A stretch of 64,000 nucleotides of DNA from Dyadobacter beijingensis DSM 21582 (GTDB taxonomy: Bacteria > Bacteroidota > Bacteroidia > Cytophagales > Spirosomataceae). The notes under the pieces were generated by a model that was not told where the DNA came from, did no database searches, and worked only from the letters and a program-made list of their open reading frames with translations. Shown here one piece after another: positions 9,189 to 18,373 of this stretch (the stretch's first letter is position 1; every line of letters starts with the position of its first letter). Both the position numbers and the translations under genes were made by a program. The DNA is taken from NCBI RefSeq assembly GCF_000382205.1, contig NZ_KB907786.1:868001-932000 (forward strand). The letters are read 5' to 3'.

Positions 9189-9632
9189 CTAAAAATCCAG
9201 GTTGCAGTTGATCCATTCGTTATCGAAGTTGGTGCCGTATTTGCGGTAAAAATTCACCGCCGACGTATTCCAGTCGAGCACCTGCCACATCATCCCTGTA
9301 CATCCTACCTGCTTGGCGGCCGTTACCGTGGCGTCGAACAGGATCTTTCCGATGCCATTGCCGCGCATCGATTCGGTGACGATAATGTCTTCCATATAAA
9401 GCCGCTTTCCCTTCCAGGTGGAGTAGCGGTAATAGTATAAGCAAAGCCCGATGATTTTAGCATCCACTTCTGCCACGAAGAAGTCGAACAGCTTTTCATT
9501 GTAATCGCGGGTCATTTTATCGACATTATTGGTAACCTGGTTCAAAGCCCTCTCGTAGATCGCAAGCTCTTTTACCAACTCAAAAATTGCGGGTATATCC
9601 TCTGCTGTCCCCTGCCTGGTCGAAATATTCAT
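9189..9632 (-). CDS. GNAT family N-acetyltransferase (SSAT-like)
   Basis: Protein of 147 residues with the full GNAT core. The acetyl-CoA-binding motif A is MRGNGIGKILFDATVTAA (about residues 89-106), preceded by LYMEDIIVTES. The C-terminal pattern DWNTSAVNFYRKYGT and the YYYRYSTWKGK strand resemble the spermidine/spermine acetyltransferase-like branch, so a polyamine or amino-acid amine is a possible acceptor. The substrate cannot be settled from sequence. It lies 50 bp downstream of the RluA-type gene on the same strand and is probably cotranscribed. Confidence 0.85.
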   Translation of the reverse strand: MNISTRQGTAEDIPAIFELVKELAIYERALNQVTNNVDKMTRDYNEKLFDFFVAEVDAKIIGLCLYYYRYSTWKGKRLYMEDIIVTESMRGNGIGKILFDATVTAAKQVGCTGMMWQVLDWNTSAVNFYRKYGTNFDNEWINCNLDF

Positions 9633-9682
9633 GATAACGGTTTATTAATTAGAAAGGTTAAGAATCGAGAATATACTATTTC

Positions 9683-10714
9683 CTACTGATAGTTCACATA
9701 GTTTTCCCACTTTTCGAGGATGGCCTGGAAATTTTCGGGTAAATCGGTATCGAACTGCACCCATTGGCGGGTAGTAGGATGTATGAAACCGAGTGATTTG
9801 GCGTGCAATGCCTGCCCGGGAATGAAGCCGAACAGATTCTCCACCATAGCCTTGTAGCTCCCGGCCGATCCGCCGCGAAGGATCTTATCGCCGCCATACA
9901 TCGGATCGTTGAAGATCGGGTGCCCGATGTGCTTCATATGCGCCCGTATCTGGTGCGTGCGTCCGGTTTCGAGGTTGCATTTGATGAGCGACACATAGCG
10001 CAGCGACTTGATTACCTCATAATGCGTAACGGCGTGCTTTCCCTGGCTGCCGTCGACAAACACATCCATTACCCGCCTGTCACGGGCGCTGCGTCCGATG
10101 TGGCCAGTAACGGTGCCTTTTTCGGCCTTGGGTTCGCCCCATATCAATGCGTGATAGGTTCGTTCTATTGAATGATCGGCAAACTGGTTCGCGAGGAAAG
10201 TCATCGCAAACTCGGTTTTGGCGATGACCAGCAATCCGGAAGTATCCTTATCAATGCGGTGCACCAGTCCCGGCCGGCCTTCGCCGTTGCGGCCGGTGGG
10301 CAGCTGCTGGAAATGGTACACGAGGCCGTTGATCAATGTGCCCGTCCAGTTGCCATATGCCGGGTGGACGACCATTCCGGCGGCTTTGTTGACGATCATC
10401 AGCACATCGTCCTCATAAATGATATTGAGCGGAAGATCTTCCGGAATGATCTCGGTATCGCGTGGCGGCTGGGGCAATGAAAGGGTAACGACGTCGAACG
10501 GTTTCACTTTGTAGCTGGCCTTCGTAGGCTGCCCGTTCACCCGTACTGCTTCGGCTTCGATGCCGTTTTGTATTTTTGTCCTGGAAGCGTTCGCGACGTG
10601 AAGATTCAGGTATTTATCGAGCCGCATCAGAGTCTGGCCTTTGTCGGCCACAATGCGGTAATGTTCAAATAAATCGTCCTCGTCAGAGGCAATATCAACT
10701 AGTTCTTCGGACAT
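9683..10714 (-). CDS. RluA/RluD family rRNA pseudouridine synthase
   Basis: Protein of 343 residues. An N-terminal S4 RNA-binding domain (LMRLDKYLNLHVANASRTKI) is followed by the catalytic domain with motif II HRIDKDTSGLLVIAKT, whose aspartate attacks uridine, and RTHQIRAHM. The layout matches RluD, which modifies the helix 69 region of 23S rRNA, but RluC-like targets cannot be excluded. I chose the ATG giving MSEELVDIASDED; a longer frame adds a hydrophobic stretch not expected in a cytosolic enzyme. Divergent from the PLP-enzyme gene with a 38-bp shared promoter region. Confidence 0.9.
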   Translation of the reverse strand: MSEELVDIASDEDDLFEHYRIVADKGQTLMRLDKYLNLHVANASRTKIQNGIEAEAVRVNGQPTKASYKVKPFDVVTLSLPQPPRDTEIIPEDLPLNIIYEDDVLMIVNKAAGMVVHPAYGNWTGTLINGLVYHFQQLPTGRNGEGRPGLVHRIDKDTSGLLVIAKTEFAMTFLANQFADHSIERTYHALIWGEPKAEKGTVTGHIGRSARDRRVMDVFVDGSQGKHAVTHYEVIKSLRYVSLIKCNLETGRTHQIRAHMKHIGHPIFNDPMYGGDKILRGGSAGSYKAMVENLFGFIPGQALHAKSLGFIHPTTRQWVQFDTDLPENFQAILEKWENYVNYQ

Positions 10715-10752
10715 TCTGTTTTCATTTACAATCGGCAAAATTACCAAAATAA

Positions 10753-11649
10753 GTGGATTTACTAAGTCCGGCCCCGCCCACGCCCCTGCAACGCCTCTCG
10801 AATGCGGACACTGATCGCGCGGGGATACAGCTCCATATCAAGCGCGACGACCTCATTCACCCGACCGTTTCGGGCAACAAATGGCGGAAGCTGAAATACA
10901 GTTTGCGCGACGCGCTGGAACAAGGTGCGACAACGATCCTGACATTCGGCGGAGCTTATTCCAACCATTTGTACGCCACCGCGGCGGCCGGAAATGCATT
11001 GGGGTTAAAAACGATCGGCATTGTGCGCGGGCTTGAACTCGAAGGTCAGGAGAATTCGACGCTGCACTTCTGTCGGACAAATGGGATGATGCTGCATTAT
11101 GTGTCGCGGGAGGAATACCGGCAGCGCCATTCGGAAACGTATCTGGAACAGATCGCGGCGCAGTTTGGGCATCCCTATATGATTCCGGAAGGCGGCAGCA
11201 CGGAACTTGCGTTAAAAGGCGTTGCCGAAATGGCGGCCGAGGTGACGGGCCAGCTGGGTTACCGACCCGACTATTTTGCCACGGCAGCCGGCACGGGCGG
11301 CACCGCGGCGGGCATACTTTCCGCCGGAGCCGCTGTATTGGCTTTTTCCGCATTAAAAGGCGGCGATTTCCTGCGCGAGGACATTGCCGCATTGCTGCAT
11401 GAAAACAACGGGCCCGGAAACCTTACATTGTTCACAGATTATCATTTTGGCGGCTATGCCAAATGGAATGATGAACTGCTGACATTCATGCAAGATTTCC
11501 GGGCTGAATTTGATATCCCATTGGAGCAGGTTTATACTGCCAAAATGTTCTACGGCCTGCTCGATTTGATCAAAAAAGGTTATTTCCAGCCCGGAGCCAG
11601 CATTGTGGCCGTACATACGGGCGGGTTGCAAGGGTTAGTCAAGGCGTAA
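10753..11649 (+). CDS. PLP-dependent D-cysteine desulfhydrase / ACC deaminase family enzyme
   Basis: Protein of 298 residues, fold-type II PLP enzyme. The Schiff-base lysine is K43 in SGNKWRKL. GGAYSNHLYATAAAG and AAGTGGTAAG are the substrate and phosphate-binding loops. Family members release pyruvate and ammonia (with sulfide) from D-cysteine, or open 1-aminocyclopropane-1-carboxylate; this protein is shorter than typical ACC deaminase (about 338), so D-cysteine desulfhydrase-like is more likely. The start is GTG because no ATG precedes the conserved N-terminus. The 3' end overlaps the convergent antiporter gene by 11 bp. Confidence 0.85.
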   Translation: MDLLSPAPPTPLQRLSNADTDRAGIQLHIKRDDLIHPTVSGNKWRKLKYSLRDALEQGATTILTFGGAYSNHLYATAAAGNALGLKTIGIVRGLELEGQENSTLHFCRTNGMMLHYVSREEYRQRHSETYLEQIAAQFGHPYMIPEGGSTELALKGVAEMAAEVTGQLGYRPDYFATAAGTGGTAAGILSAGAAVLAFSALKGGDFLREDIAALLHENNGPGNLTLFTDYHFGGYAKWNDELLTFMQDFRAEFDIPLEQVYTAKMFYGLLDLIKKGYFQPGASIVAVHTGGLQGLVKA

Positions 11650-13912
11650 CTTCCTCCACTTCCTCCTCGCTATTCGCGGGTTTGTTGGCAAAAAACTCCT
11701 TGATGAGCTCTTTGTCGCCCGCAATCCAGAGTACATCGTGGTTTTCGATGATCATCGAGGAGTCGGGGTTGAGGATGCGCTCGCCATTGCGTTCCAGCCC
11801 GACGATCATCCCGTGCGTCATTTCGCGGATCTGGCTGTTGCGGATCGTTTTGCCGCGGATATTGTGCTGCGGTTTGATCTCGACGCGTTCCAGCACGACG
11901 TAGTCCTCGTGCGCCATGTAAACATCTCCATTGGTACTGATTTCGATATGGCTGCGGAAGACGTCCAGCTGGTCGTCGGTACCGATTACCTCGATGCGGT
12001 CACAGGGGTAAAGCACTTCCGTGGGCCGGGGAAGATGGATGGTTTTACTGCCGCGCTCGATCAGCACGACATTTATCCCGAAATTCTCCCGGATTTTCAG
12101 TTCCTGCAAGGTTTTGCCGATCAGGTTCGAGTCGGCGCTTACTTCCAGGAATGCGAAATGCGCATCCCACGGCAGGAGGATCTTCCTGGATTTGCCGCTG
12201 CCTTCCAGCTGGCGTGCATTGAGGTTTTGCAGAAAACGGTCCTCGATTTTGTGATAAAACCTTTGGAGCATTTGATAAAAAATAGCGAGGCCCAGCACCA
12301 TGATCCCGCCTGCTATCATGAATGCGGTTTGCGTCGAGAAGAACGAGTTGAGCAGGAATGCCATGAGTAAAATGGCGATCACTACCCTCGAAAATTCAAG
12401 CAGCAGCAGTGGGCCACGGCTGTATTTCCGGCTGAGCCAGATGGCCGAATATGCTTTTCGATTCCCTCTTTTGAAAACCAATGCCCAGAGGAAAGGCGAA
12501 ATGAGCAGGAATGTGATGCCGAAAATGACCGAATTGGTCACGAATGTCTCGGGTACGCGCGTATGCAGCTGGTCTGCGAGCCAGCGCGAGGACGCGAGGA
12601 TGATGCCCACCACCACGACGGAGTTCAGAATGACCGTTTGCGCGTACGATTTCAGGATTTCGTTCCACTGGGTAGTCTGCACGATGGTTTCGGTGCTGGT
12701 ACTGTACCGATTGAGGTAATTCCGCCATTTTTCGGGCAGGTTTCTGTCAAACCAATCGTACAGCGGCTCGGAGGCCTTCATCATGTACGGCGTAGCGAAG
12801 GTCGTGATGACCGAAACACCCACCGCGATCGGGTAGAGGAAGCCGCTGGTAACTTTTAATGAAAGTCCCAGGTTGGCTATAATGAATGAGAATTCCCCGA
12901 TTTGCGACAAACTCATCCCCGATTGCAGCGATTTTTTCAAAGGCTGACCGGAAATGACGGCGCCGAGCGTGACGAAGGTGGTTTTACCCAAAATGACAAC
13001 CAGCACGAGAATGGCCGTCGGTACGGCGTATTCCAGCAGCAGGCTTGGATTAATCAGCATCCCTACCGAGATGAAGAAAACGGCTCCGAAAAGGTCTTTC
13101 ACCGGTTTGAGCAAATGCTCGATCTTCTCTGCGTGCGTGGTTTCGGCCAGGATAGATCCCATGATAAACGCTCCCAATGCTGCCGAAAACCCGGCCTGGG
13201 TTACGAGGAATACCATTCCGAAACACAATGCGACGGAAGTGATGAGCACGCTTTCGTCGTTCATCAGGTGTCGGTAGCGGCGCAGCAGGGTAGGGAAGAG
13301 GAAAATCCCGCCCAGGAACCAGAGCGTGAGGAAAAAGAAGAGCTTCAAACTCGACTGAATGAGCTCGTAACCGGCAAACTGCTGGCTCAGAGACAACGTC
13401 GAGAGCAAAACCATCAGCAAGACGGCCGTCAAATCCTCGATCACGAGAATGCCCATCACGACGCGGGTGAACTTTTGCGTTTTCAGTCCCAGTTCGTCGA
13501 ACGCCCGGAAAATGATGGTGGTGGAGGAAATGGCGATGATACCGCCGAGAAAAAGGCTGTCGGTTTTGCTCCAACCCAGGAGCTGCCCCGTCACAAAACC
13601 CGTGACGAGCATCATAAATACTTCAAAAAGACCCGTTATGGCGGCGGTATTACCGACTTTGACCAGTTTTTTGAAACTGAATTCCAGACCGAGGTTGAAC
13701 AGGAGGAAGATTACCCCTATTTCACCCCAGATCTCGATCGTTTTAATGTCGGTAATGGTAGGGAACAAATGGAAATTTGGACCCACAAGTAACCCGGCCA
13801 ATATGTAGCCCAGCACAATGGGCTGCTTCAATTTCTTGACGATAAGGGTAATTACACCCGCCATCGCAAGGATTAAAGATAGGTCGACAATTAATTGTGG
13901 AACGTGAGTCAT
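11639..13912 (-). CDS. CPA2 cation:proton antiporter with tandem RCK_C domains (KefB-like)
   Basis: Protein of 757 residues. Residues about 5-380 form the Na+/H+-exchanger-type membrane domain (QPIVLGYILAGLLVGPN; NLGLEFSFKKL), with roughly 12 helices. Three more hydrophobic helices follow (about 430-545). The C-terminus holds two RCK_C (TrkA-C) domains, about 580-645 and 660-740. The NAD-binding RCK_N domain of classical KefB/KefC is absent. It should exchange K+ or Na+ for protons at the inner membrane, with ligand control through RCK_C. It is transcribed alone, after the sufB terminator. Confidence 0.88.
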   Translation of the reverse strand: MTHVPQLIVDLSLILAMAGVITLIVKKLKQPIVLGYILAGLLVGPNFHLFPTITDIKTIEIWGEIGVIFLLFNLGLEFSFKKLVKVGNTAAITGLFEVFMMLVTGFVTGQLLGWSKTDSLFLGGIIAISSTTIIFRAFDELGLKTQKFTRVVMGILVIEDLTAVLLMVLLSTLSLSQQFAGYELIQSSLKLFFFLTLWFLGGIFLFPTLLRRYRHLMNDESVLITSVALCFGMVFLVTQAGFSAALGAFIMGSILAETTHAEKIEHLLKPVKDLFGAVFFISVGMLINPSLLLEYAVPTAILVLVVILGKTTFVTLGAVISGQPLKKSLQSGMSLSQIGEFSFIIANLGLSLKVTSGFLYPIAVGVSVITTFATPYMMKASEPLYDWFDRNLPEKWRNYLNRYSTSTETIVQTTQWNEILKSYAQTVILNSVVVVGIILASSRWLADQLHTRVPETFVTNSVIFGITFLLISPFLWALVFKRGNRKAYSAIWLSRKYSRGPLLLLEFSRVVIAILLMAFLLNSFFSTQTAFMIAGGIMVLGLAIFYQMLQRFYHKIEDRFLQNLNARQLEGSGKSRKILLPWDAHFAFLEVSADSNLIGKTLQELKIRENFGINVVLIERGSKTIHLPRPTEVLYPCDRIEVIGTDDQLDVFRSHIEISTNGDVYMAHEDYVVLERVEIKPQHNIRGKTIRNSQIREMTHGMIVGLERNGERILNPDSSMIIENHDVLWIAGDKELIKEFFANKPANSEEEVEEVTP

Positions 13913-13960
13913 GAAGGGTGGGTGTTGATGGAAAAAATTTACTTAGATCAATAAAATACA

Positions 13961-13987
13961 AAAAGCCTTCGACGAATCAAAGGCTTT
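13961..13987 (-). terminator. Terminator of sufB
   Basis: On the minus strand AAAGCCTT pairs with AAGGCTTT over a 10-nt loop and is followed by TTGTATTTT. It lies 25 bp after the sufB stop and upstream of the antiporter start, so it separates the two genes. Confidence 0.8.
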
Positions 13988-14011
13988 CTGTGTTTTATCT
14001 AATCGGAAACT

Positions 14012-15457
14012 TTAACCTACACTTCCTTCCAGGCTGATTTCCAGTAATTTCTGCGCTTCCACGGCAAACTCCATCGGAAGCTGGTTTAATACTTCTTTAG
14101 CATAGCCATTCACGATCAAAGCAACCGCTTGTTCCGTTGGGATACCGCGCTGGTTGCAATAAAAAAGAATGTCCTCGCCGATCTTCGAAGTAGTCGCTTC
14201 GTGCTCTACCGTGGCCGACGGGTTGTTCACTTCAATATAAGGGAAAGTGTGCGCGCCGCATTTGTCGCCGAGCAACAGGGAGTCGCACTGCGAGAAGTTA
14301 CGCGCCTTTTCAGCCTTTTTGAACACCTGCACAAGCCCGCGGTAAGAGTTTTGGCTCTTGCCGGCAGAAATACCTTTCGAAACGATCCGGCTTTTCGTGT
14401 TTTTACCGATGTGGATCATTTTGGTGCCGGTATCGGCCTGCTGCATATTATTGGTCACTGCCACGGAGTAAAACTCACCGATAGAATTGTCGCCTTTCAA
14501 GATCACCGAAGGGTATTTCCAGGTGATTGCCGAACCGGTTTCCACCTGTGTCCACGAGATTTTCGAGTTAGGGCCGTCGCAAAGGCCGCGTTTCGTTACG
14601 AAGTTGTAAATACCGCCTTTCCCGTCCTTATCACCTGGATACCAGTTTTGTACGGTCGAATATTTGACATTTGCATTATCGTGTGCGAAGATTTCCACCA
14701 CGGCAGCGTGCAGCTGGTTTTCATCGCGCATCGGGGCTGTACAACCTTCGAGGTAACTCACGTGGCTGTCTTCGTCGCCGATGATCAGCGTTCTTTCGAA
14801 CTGGCCTGTTCCTGCCGCATTGATACGGAAGTAGGTCGAGAGTTCCATCGGGCAACGCACGCCTTTCGGGATGTATACAAATGACCCGTCGGAAAATACC
14901 GCGGAGTTCAGGGCAGCATAATAGTTATCTTTCGGCGGTACCACCGAGCCGAGGTACTTCTTCACCAGGTCGGGATGCTCGCGGATCGCCTCGCTGATGG
15001 AACAGAAAATAATGCCTTTTTCTTTGAGCGTATCCTTGAAGGTAGTGAACACGGATTCGGAGTCCATTACCGCGTCGACCGCGATGCCGGAGATCCTTTT
15101 TTGTTCGTTCAGCGAAATACCCAGTCTTTCGAAGGTGTTGCGCAGCTCGGGATCGATGTCGTCGATGCTTTCAACAGCTTTCTTCTTTTTGGGCGCCGAG
15201 TAATATTTGATAGCCTGGAAGTCGATGGGCGGATAATGCACATTCGGCCATTTCGGCTCCTCCATGGTAAGCCACAGATGGTACGCTTTGAGGCGCCATT
15301 GCAGCATCCATTCGGGCTCGTTCTTTTTGGCTGAAATGAACCTGACAATATCGTCATTAAGGCCCGCGGGAGCCTCATCTGCCTCAATATCAGTCACAAA
15401 GCCATACTTGTATTCCGAACTGGTGATTTCCTCCAACAATTCTTCTTCTTTGCTCAT
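14012..15457 (-). CDS. sufB: Fe-S cluster scaffold protein SufB
   Basis: Protein of 481 residues, full length for the family. Typical segments are [48 protein letters not shown] and [10 protein letters not shown]. SufB forms the SufBC2D scaffold on which Fe-S clusters are built and receives sulfur from SufSE. The ATG giving [20 protein letters not shown] matches the family; an upstream ATG adds 14 atypical residues. Unusually, no sufC, sufD or sufS lies beside it: hldD is upstream and an antiporter downstream, with terminators on both sides. Confidence 0.95.
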   Translation of the reverse strand: MSKEEELLEEITSSEYKYGFVTDIEADEAPAGLNDDIVRFISAKKNEPEWMLQWRLKAYHLWLTMEEPKWPNVHYPPIDFQAIKYYSAPKKKKAVESIDDIDPELRNTFERLGISLNEQKRISGIAVDAVMDSESVFTTFKDTLKEKGIIFCSISEAIREHPDLVKKYLGSVVPPKDNYYAALNSAVFSDGSFVYIPKGVRCPMELSTYFRINAAGTGQFERTLIIGDEDSHVSYLEGCTAPMRDENQLHAAVVEIFAHDNANVKYSTVQNWYPGDKDGKGGIYNFVTKRGLCDGPNSKISWTQVETGSAITWKYPSVILKGDNSIGEFYSVAVTNNMQQADTGTKMIHIGKNTKSRIVSKGISAGKSQNSYRGLVQVFKKAEKARNFSQCDSLLLGDKCGAHTFPYIEVNNPSATVEHEATTSKIGEDILFYCNQRGIPTEQAVALIVNGYAKEVLNQLPMEFAVEAQKLLEISLEGSVG

Positions 15458-15600
15458 AGTCGTAATAAAGTCACACTGTGGTTGGTAATATCCTAACACA
15501 GAGAAGTGGGATTGAGTTTAATCAGAGGGTCAAAATTACGGAAAAATGTGGAGAATCCGGCAGCTGGCGGCTAAAATGGGCTTTTGTCCGGTAAAAAGCG

Positions 15601-15627
15601 AAAAGACCCGCCGGGGCAGGTCTTTCA
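15601..15627 (-). terminator. Terminator of hldD
   Basis: On the minus strand GAAAGACCTGCC pairs with GGCGGGTCTTTT (8-bp core AAAGACC/GGTCTTT), followed by CGCTTTTTA. It lies about 20 bp after the hldD stop. Confidence 0.75.
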
Positions 15628-15648
15628 ACGCGTTTATGCACAAAAACT

Positions 15649-16614
15649 TTACAGGTAAGCCTTTGCGGAAAGGTAATTTTTGACATAATCATCAATACCC
15701 TCTTCCAGCGTGCTGAACGGACGGGTATATCCGATGGCGCGTAACTTGCTCATATTGGCCTGGGTAAAGTATTGGTATTTGTCGCGAATGTCCTCCGGCG
15801 TGTCGATGAACGAAATGTCCGGCGTTTTGCCCATCGCATGGAACGTGTTCGTTACCAGGTCTTTGAATGTGCGCGCTTTACCGCTGCCAAGATTGTAGAT
15901 GCCCGAGTTCTTGCGGTGGTGCATGAAGTAAATGCAAACGTCGATCAGGTCTTTGACATAAATGAAGTCGCGCATTTGCTCGCCGTCCTTGAAGTCGGGG
16001 TTATGTGAGCGGAAAAGCTTCATTTTTTCCGTCGCTTTGATCTGGTTATAGGCATGGAAAATTACCGATGCCATGCGGCCTTTGTGGTATTCGTTGGGGC
16101 CATACACATTGAAAAACTTCAATCCGGCCCAGAAAAACGGCTTTTTCTCCTGCGCCAATGCCCATTTATCGAATTCGTTTTTGGAATCGCCGTAAGGATT
16201 GAGCGGTTTCAGCTGGCCGAGGGTGCTCTCATTGTCGTCGTACCCGTACTCGCCCAGCCCGTACGTTGCCGCGGACGACGCGTACACGAGGGGAATCTGG
16301 TATGCCACGCATTTCTCCCAGATCGCTTTGGAATAATTTACATTCAGTTCATCGAAAATTTCCTTATCGAACTCCGTCGTGTCGGTGCGCGCGCCGATGT
16401 GAAAAATGAATTCGACATCGCGGCTGTTGGCGTCCAGCCATTCAAAAAGTGCATTCCTTTCTACTTTTTCCTTGATGGTCTTTCCTTCGAGGTTTTCAGC
16501 CTTCTCGATTTTGGAAAAATCATCTACTGCGATAATGTTTTTAAAGCCGTCCTGATTGAGCCGGCCAATGAGCCCGCTGCCGATGAAGCCGGCTGCTCCT
16601 GTTACGATAATCAT
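15649..16614 (-). CDS. hldD: ADP-L-glycero-D-manno-heptose 6-epimerase
   Basis: Protein of 321 residues, extended short-chain dehydrogenase. The Rossmann signature GAAGFIGSG is at residues 6-14 and the catalytic YxxxK is Y141/K145 (PYGDSKNEFD). HIGARTDTT, FNVYGPNEYHKGRMASV and the C-terminal GYTRPF segment are characteristic of HldD. It converts ADP-D-glycero- to ADP-L-glycero-D-manno-heptose for the LPS inner core. The pairing with lpxB about 650 bp away fits an envelope-lipid region. Divergent from the PTPS gene across 177 bp. Confidence 0.94.
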   Translation of the reverse strand: MIIVTGAAGFIGSGLIGRLNQDGFKNIIAVDDFSKIEKAENLEGKTIKEKVERNALFEWLDANSRDVEFIFHIGARTDTTEFDKEIFDELNVNYSKAIWEKCVAYQIPLVYASSAATYGLGEYGYDDNESTLGQLKPLNPYGDSKNEFDKWALAQEKKPFFWAGLKFFNVYGPNEYHKGRMASVIFHAYNQIKATEKMKLFRSHNPDFKDGEQMRDFIYVKDLIDVCIYFMHHRKNSGIYNLGSGKARTFKDLVTNTFHAMGKTPDISFIDTPEDIRDKYQYFTQANMSKLRAIGYTRPFSTLEEGIDDYVKNYLSAKAYL

Positions 16615-16753
16615 GGAGATTATATGTTTAACTGTAAAAAGAATGCCAGATAAGAGCAGCGGACTGTGCCGATCTACTCTTAAATTTAAAGGGCGAAATA
16701 GGATTTTTTTTAGTTATCCTCTTGTTGTAAAGCAAAACTACGGATACAAGGTG

Positions 16754-16761
16754 TAATTTTG
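16754..16761 (+). promoter_or_regulatory. TAnnTTTG -7 box upstream of the PTPS gene
   Basis: TAATTTTG, followed by CACC, matches the Bacteroidota -7 consensus exactly. It is 30 bp upstream of the chosen ATG (16792), and its downstream side excludes the in-frame TTG at 16759 as a start. No convincing -33 box is seen. Confidence 0.55.
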
Positions 16762-16791
16762 CACCAGAATTATCAAGTGGCAGGAAGTTTT

Positions 16792-17211
16792 ATGATTTAC
16801 GTAACAAGAAAAGAGCATTTCAATGCGGCGCACCGGCTTTACAACCCGGCGTGGAGTGACGAGAAAAACCAGGAGGTGTTTGGCCCGTGCGCCAACAACA
16901 ACTGGCATGGGCATAATTTTGAGCTGATTGTTACGGTAAAAGGCAAGCCGGACCCCGACACCGGTTTCGTGATCGATCTGAAAGTGCTGGGGGATATTGT
17001 GAAAAAAGAGGTGGTGGATAAGGTCGATCATAAAAACCTGAACCTTGACGTGGATTTCATGCAAGGCAAAATGGCTTCCTGCGAGATATTCGTGATGGAA
17101 ATCTGGAACATTCTGGCGCCGGCCATCGCCCATGCCGCTCCGCACGCAAAACTGCATTATATCAAGCTGATAGAAACGCCCAAGAACTTCGTGGAGTATT
17201 ATGGGGAATAG
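16792..17211 (+). CDS. 6-pyruvoyl-tetrahydropterin synthase (PTPS-II type) / QueD family
   Basis: Protein of 139 residues. Zinc-binding histidines lie in HFNAAHRL and WHGHNF. The catalytic cysteine pattern is C-x5-HGH (GPCANNNWHGH), the spacing of true PTPS from animals, not the C-x3-HGH of QueD. DHKNLNLDV and the C-terminal ETPKNFVEYYG also read like eukaryotic PTPS. The expected reaction is dihydroneopterin triphosphate to 6-pyruvoyl-tetrahydropterin, for tetrahydrobiopterin-like cofactors; a queuosine role remains possible. No other pterin gene is nearby. lpxB follows after 54 bp. Confidence 0.85.
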   Translation: MIYVTRKEHFNAAHRLYNPAWSDEKNQEVFGPCANNNWHGHNFELIVTVKGKPDPDTGFVIDLKVLGDIVKKEVVDKVDHKNLNLDVDFMQGKMASCEIFVMEIWNILAPAIAHAAPHAKLHYIKLIETPKNFVEYYGE

Positions 17212-17213
17212 GT

Positions 17214-17260
17214 TGACCGCCGACGGCCGACCGCTGACCGCCGGATTGCCGGCCACCGAT
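17214..17260 (+). repeat. Short intergenic repeat with TGACCGCC units
   Basis: Between PTPS and lpxB, TGACCGCCG occurs at 17214 and 17235, with a variant GGCCGACCGC between them, giving about 10-bp steps. The same word, in an inverted arrangement, appears at 26744-26810. It occupies almost the whole 54-bp gap and ends just before the lpxB start. Confidence 0.6.
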
Positions 17261-17265
17261 TGCTT

Positions 17266-18372
17266 ATGAAATACTACTTGATCGCGGGCGAACGCTCGGG
17301 GGATTTGCATGGCTCTAATCTGATTAAGGGGATTCGGGCGAATGATCCGGACGCGGAGTTTCGTGGCTGGGGCGGCGATATGATGGAGGCGGAAGGAATG
17401 CAGCTCGTGACGCACTACAAGGACACGGCTTTTATGGGCTTCCTGGAAGTAGTGATGAACCTGCGCACCATCACTGGCTTTCTCAAAAAATGCAAGGCCG
17501 ACATCACACATTATCAGCCGGATGCATTGATCCTCATCGATTATCCGGGTTTCAACCTCCGCATGGCCTCGTTTGCGAAGGCCAAAGGCTTGAAAGTGTT
17601 CTACTACATTTCACCGAAAGTGTGGGCCTGGAACCAGAAGCGCGCCTGGAAGATCAAGGCCAACGTCGATCACATGTTCGTGATCTTCCCATTTGAAGTA
17701 GATTTTTACAAAAAATACGACTACCCCGTCGATTACGTGGGCAACCCGCTCATGGACGCCATCGCCGCATTCCGCCCCGATCCGGGTTTCCGCGCCAAAC
17801 ACAGCCTCGACGACCGCCCGATTATCGCATTACTTCCCGGCAGCCGCAAGCAGGAAATCATCGGCATGCTCGATACGATGCTCACTACCCAAAAGCATTT
17901 CCCCGATCATCAATATGTGATTGCAGGCGTGAAGAATCTACCTGCCGCACTGTACGAACAGTATTTATCCAGCGGCCAGGCTAAAATAGTGTACGAGAGC
18001 ACCTACGACCTGCTCTCCGTCGCCGAAGCCGCGCTCGTTACTTCGGGTACGGCCACCCTGGAAACGGCGTTACTGAAAGTTCCTGAGGTGGTGTGCTACC
18101 GCACGAGCGCGATTTCCTATGCATTGGCCAGGCGGCTCATCCGTATTCCCTTCATTTCGCTTGTGAACTTAATTTTGGAAAAAGAAGCGGTGCGGGAGCT
18201 GATCCAGCATGAATTGAATGAGGGTAACCTGGTCGCCGAATTGAAGCAAATCCTTCCCGGCGGTACCAAGCACGATCGGCAAATGCAGGACTACAACCAC
18301 CTCGCAGAGCTGGTGGGCGGCGCGGGAGCTTCTGAAAGGACGGGGGGCTTGATAGTTAAGTATTTACGCTGA
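17266..18372 (+). CDS. lpxB: Lipid-A-disaccharide synthase
   Basis: Protein of 368 residues, glycosyltransferase family 19. The N-terminal AGERSGDLHG and the later VDYVGNPL and LLPGSRKQEI motifs are family hallmarks; YISPKVWAWNQKRAWKI is also typical. It joins UDP-2,3-diacylglucosamine to lipid X at the cytoplasmic face of the inner membrane. The ATG at 17266 gives the family start; an in-frame TTG two codons upstream is less likely. No other lpx genes are in the window. Confidence 0.95.
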   Translation: MKYYLIAGERSGDLHGSNLIKGIRANDPDAEFRGWGGDMMEAEGMQLVTHYKDTAFMGFLEVVMNLRTITGFLKKCKADITHYQPDALILIDYPGFNLRMASFAKAKGLKVFYYISPKVWAWNQKRAWKIKANVDHMFVIFPFEVDFYKKYDYPVDYVGNPLMDAIAAFRPDPGFRAKHSLDDRPIIALLPGSRKQEIIGMLDTMLTTQKHFPDHQYVIAGVKNLPAALYEQYLSSGQAKIVYESTYDLLSVAEAALVTSGTATLETALLKVPEVVCYRTSAISYALARRLIRIPFISLVNLILEKEAVRELIQHELNEGNLVAELKQILPGGTKHDRQMQDYNHLAELVGGAGASERTGGLIVKYLR

Positions 18373-18373
18373 T

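Noticed and set aside
12902..13792. 296-codon plus-strand frame inside the antiporter gene
   Set aside because: Highly charged, low-complexity translation typical of the reverse of membrane helices; the antiporter reads through.
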